From contig CALMYW010000437.1 in assembly GCA_937873665.1 (NCBI GenBank), forward strand, positions 1-6,134: DNA of 6,134 bases. The letters are read 5' to 3'. Shown here piece after piece: positions 4,614-6,134 of this stretch. Position numbers and translations under genes: made by a program. Every line of letters begins with the position of its first letter. Position 1 is the first letter of the stretch. This DNA is from an uncultured Sphingorhabdus sp. (GTDB taxonomy: Bacteria; Pseudomonadota; Alphaproteobacteria; Sphingomonadales; Sphingomonadaceae). The notes beneath the pieces are model-generated. The model was not told where the DNA came from. It was given only the letters and a program-made list of their open reading frames with translations, and made no database searches.

Positions 4614-6134
4614 AGCTGAAGCCCCCCTCCTTTACCTCTATCCTCACCCGCTCGATGGTTTCGCTTTGCATAGCACGATTCAGAAATTCCCTGCTGATCG
4701 CAGGCAGGACCGTATTGGTGAGTATGGCATCCACCACCCGTGCCCCGCTTTCGACCTCAGCGCAACGTCTGGCGATCAGTGCGACGACCGACTCGTCGTA
4801 AGTCAGGGTCGTGCGGTGATTCTCGCTAATCCGACGCACGATGCGGTCGAGCTGAAGGCGAATGATCAGGCCCAGGATCTCATCGCTCAGGGGGTAATAG
4901 GGAATGGTCACCACGCGCCCCAGGAGCGCGGGCGGGAAGGTCTTCAGAAACGGCGTCCGCAGCGCCAGCGCCAGGCCTTCGACATCCGGCAGCAACTCTG
5001 GGTCCTTGCACAGGCCCATGATGAGATCGGTGCCCACATTGGTGGTGAGCAGGATCACGGTATTGTGGAAGTCGATATAGCGCCCCTCGGCATCCTCCAT
5101 CCAGCCCTTGTCGAAGACCTGGAAGAAGATCTCATGCACGTCGGGGTGGGCCTTCTCCACCTCGTCAAGCAGCCCCACACTGTAGGGCTTGCGGCGGACT
5201 GCCTCGGTCAGCAGGCCGCCCTCGCCGTAGCCGACATAGCCGGGCGGGGCGCCCTTGAGGGTGGAGACGGTGTGGGCTTCCTGGAATTCACTCATGTTGA
5301 TGGTGATGATGTTCTGCTCGCCACCGTAGAGCGCTTCGCCGAGCGCCAGTCCGGTCTCGGTCTTGCCCACCCCGGACGGGCCGGCGAGCAGGAAGACGCC
5401 GATGGGCTTGTTGGGATTGTCGAGCCGGGCGCGTGTGGTCTGGATGCGGGAGGCGATCATCTCCAAGGCATGCCGCTGACCGATGACCCTTTTGTTGAGC
5501 GTCTCGGCCAGGTCGAGGACGGCCTGGATCTCGTTCTTGACCATGCGCCCGACCGGGATGCCGGTCCAGTCAGCGACGACGGAGGCGACCGCCTGGGCAT
5601 CGACGCTGGGGAGGATCAAGGGACGTTCGCCCTGCACCGACTGCAGCTCAGTCTGAAGGTCGCGCAGACTGGCGAGCGCCGCGGCGCGTTCGCGCTCGTC
5701 CAAGGGCGCCGGGGCGGGCGTGGGGGCTGTGGCGCTGGCCGCGGGATCAGGCCGGTTAGCTGGCTCAGGCGCGGGCATCAGGGCGACGGCTGTGGCTGCC
5801 TGTTCCAGGGCGCTCCCCGTGCCCTCCACTGGGGCAATCTGGCCCCGTAGGCGCGCCCGCAGGTCCAGGATTTGCTGAACCAGGGCCTTTTCGGAGTCCC
5901 ATCGGGCGCTGAGCTCGGCCAGGCGCCCTTGCTCGGCGGCGAGCTTCACGCTGGCCAAGCGCTCGCGTTCGGCGGTGTCCACCCCCACCGCGCGCTCTCG
6001 GCCGATGATGGTGAGCTCGGTCGTAAGGCCCTCGATCCGACGCCGACAATCCTCGACCTCCGCGGGCTCGGCGGTCTGACTGATCCCGACCCGGGCGCAG
6101 GTGCAGGGCATTGCCGCTCTGGCCGTCCATGACC
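4597..6134 (-). CDS. clpV: T6SS sheath-disassembly ATPase ClpV (TssH), 5' end beyond right edge
   Basis: ClpV is a hexameric Clp/Hsp100 AAA+ ATPase that extracts and unfolds contracted TssB/TssC sheath so that it can be reused. The frame is open to the right edge (512 codons); residues are counted from the internal Met at 6111. ARVGISQTAEPAEVEDCRRR (6-25) and the coiled coil to about 90 are the end of D1 and the middle domain. An Ala/Pro-rich linker follows (about 93-140). The D2 module is complete: DWTGIPVGRM (181-190), Walker A GPSGVGKT (244-251), pore loop GYVGYGEG (291-298), Walker B VGLLDE (312-317), sensor-1 TTN (356-358), the LLGRV arginine finger (Arg399) and sensor-2 GAR (456-458). 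The protein ends naturally at GGFSYGFDN. Full-length ClpV is usually 850-900 residues, so the N-domain and most of D1 are not visible. Met6111 is probably internal, not the start. The stretch just upstream, SWTARAAMPC, is unlike the usual LPDKAVSLLDTACARV-type sequence of this family. Confidence 0.95.
   Translation of the reverse strand, partial: SWTARAAMPCTCARVGISQTAEPAEVEDCRRRIEGLTTELTIIGRERAVGVDTAERERLASVKLAAEQGRLAELSARWDSEKALVQQILDLRARLRGQIAPVEGTGSALEQAATAVALMPAPEPANRPDPAASATAPTPAPAPLDERERAAALASLRDLQTELQSVQGERPLILPSVDAQAVASVVADWTGIPVGRMVKNEIQAVLDLAETLNKRVIGQRHALEMIASRIQTTRARLDNPNKPIGVFLLAGPSGVGKTETGLALGEALYGGEQNIITINMSEFQEAHTVSTLKGAPPGYVGYGEGGLLTEAVRRKPYSVGLLDEVEKAHPDVHEIFFQVFDKGWMEDAEGRYIDFHNTVILLTTNVGTDLIMGLCKDPELLPDVEGLALALRTPFLKTFPPALLGRVVTIPYYPLSDEILGLIIRLQLDRIVRRISENHRTTLTYDESVVALIARRCAEVESGARVVDAILTNTVLPAISREFLNRAMQSETIERVRIEVKEGGFSYGFDN
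4626..4631 (-). promoter_or_regulatory. Shine-Dalgarno-like site inside the clpV 3' end
   Basis: AGGAGG on the minus strand lies within the clpV codons for Lys-Glu-Gly-Gly, 12 bases upstream of the ATG of the overlapping small ORF. It is the strongest ribosome-site match near any start in the window, but the spacing is longer than optimal. It would allow re-initiation after clpV translation; it could also simply reflect the clpV protein sequence. Confidence 0.35.

Noticed and set aside
4588..5850. 420-codon plus-strand ORF
   Set aside because: It is antisense to the clearly identified clpV D2 module; its low-complexity Gly/Asp/His-rich translation is typical of a shadow frame.
5765..6130. 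121-codon minus-strand ORF starting at 6130
   Set aside because: It is out of frame with clpV across the middle domain, and its Arg/Gly/Pro-rich translation has no ClpV motifs.

Overview
The window shows part of a type VI secretion system (T6SS) locus, with every supported gene on the minus strand. Transcription runs from right to left: clpV (ATPase, 5' end beyond the right edge), a 57-residue small ORF overlapping the clpV end, an AT-richer spacer with an inverted repeat resembling an integron attC site, a candidate His/Cys hydrolase effector, a TPR-methyltransferase, and vgrG (spike, 3' end beyond the left edge). Genus cannot be fixed. The high GC of clpV, vgrG and the TPR gene (clearly above 60% in the lines I sampled) and the protein motifs suggest a proteobacterium, probably a GC-rich gammaproteobacterium; that is an inference.

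Layout. Positions 1-1747 hold vgrG, recognised by its Gp27-like, OB-fold and repetitive beta-needle segments; it lacks a stop in the window. Positions 1748-1867 are a short spacer. Positions 1868-3280 encode six TPR units followed by a class I SAM-dependent methyltransferase domain. It starts only 12 bases after the stop of the gene at 3293-4285. That gene encodes a 330-residue protein with an ACHGS and an FRCCNLG motif, a pattern like the catalytic His and Cys of caspase-like (clan CD) peptidases. Its GC content is near 45-48% in sampled lines, unlike its neighbours. Positions 4286-4596 contain no large gene. They hold most of the 57-residue ORF (4440-4613) and, four bases past its stop, a 7-bp GCCCAAC/GTTGGGC inverted repeat spanning 87 bp. 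Positions 4597-6134 carry the second half of ClpV: the middle coiled coil, an Ala/Pro-rich linker and the complete second AAA+ module.

Working model. ClpV recycles contracted sheath and VgrG forms the spike tip. The genes placed between them look like cargo: a probable effector co-translated with a TPR-methyltransferase that could be an adaptor/chaperone, a modifying enzyme or a self-protection factor. The effector and small ORF sit in an atypical-composition segment with a recombination-site-like repeat, so this may be an exchangeable cargo slot in an otherwise conserved T6SS locus. The functional links are inferred from gene order, not demonstrated.
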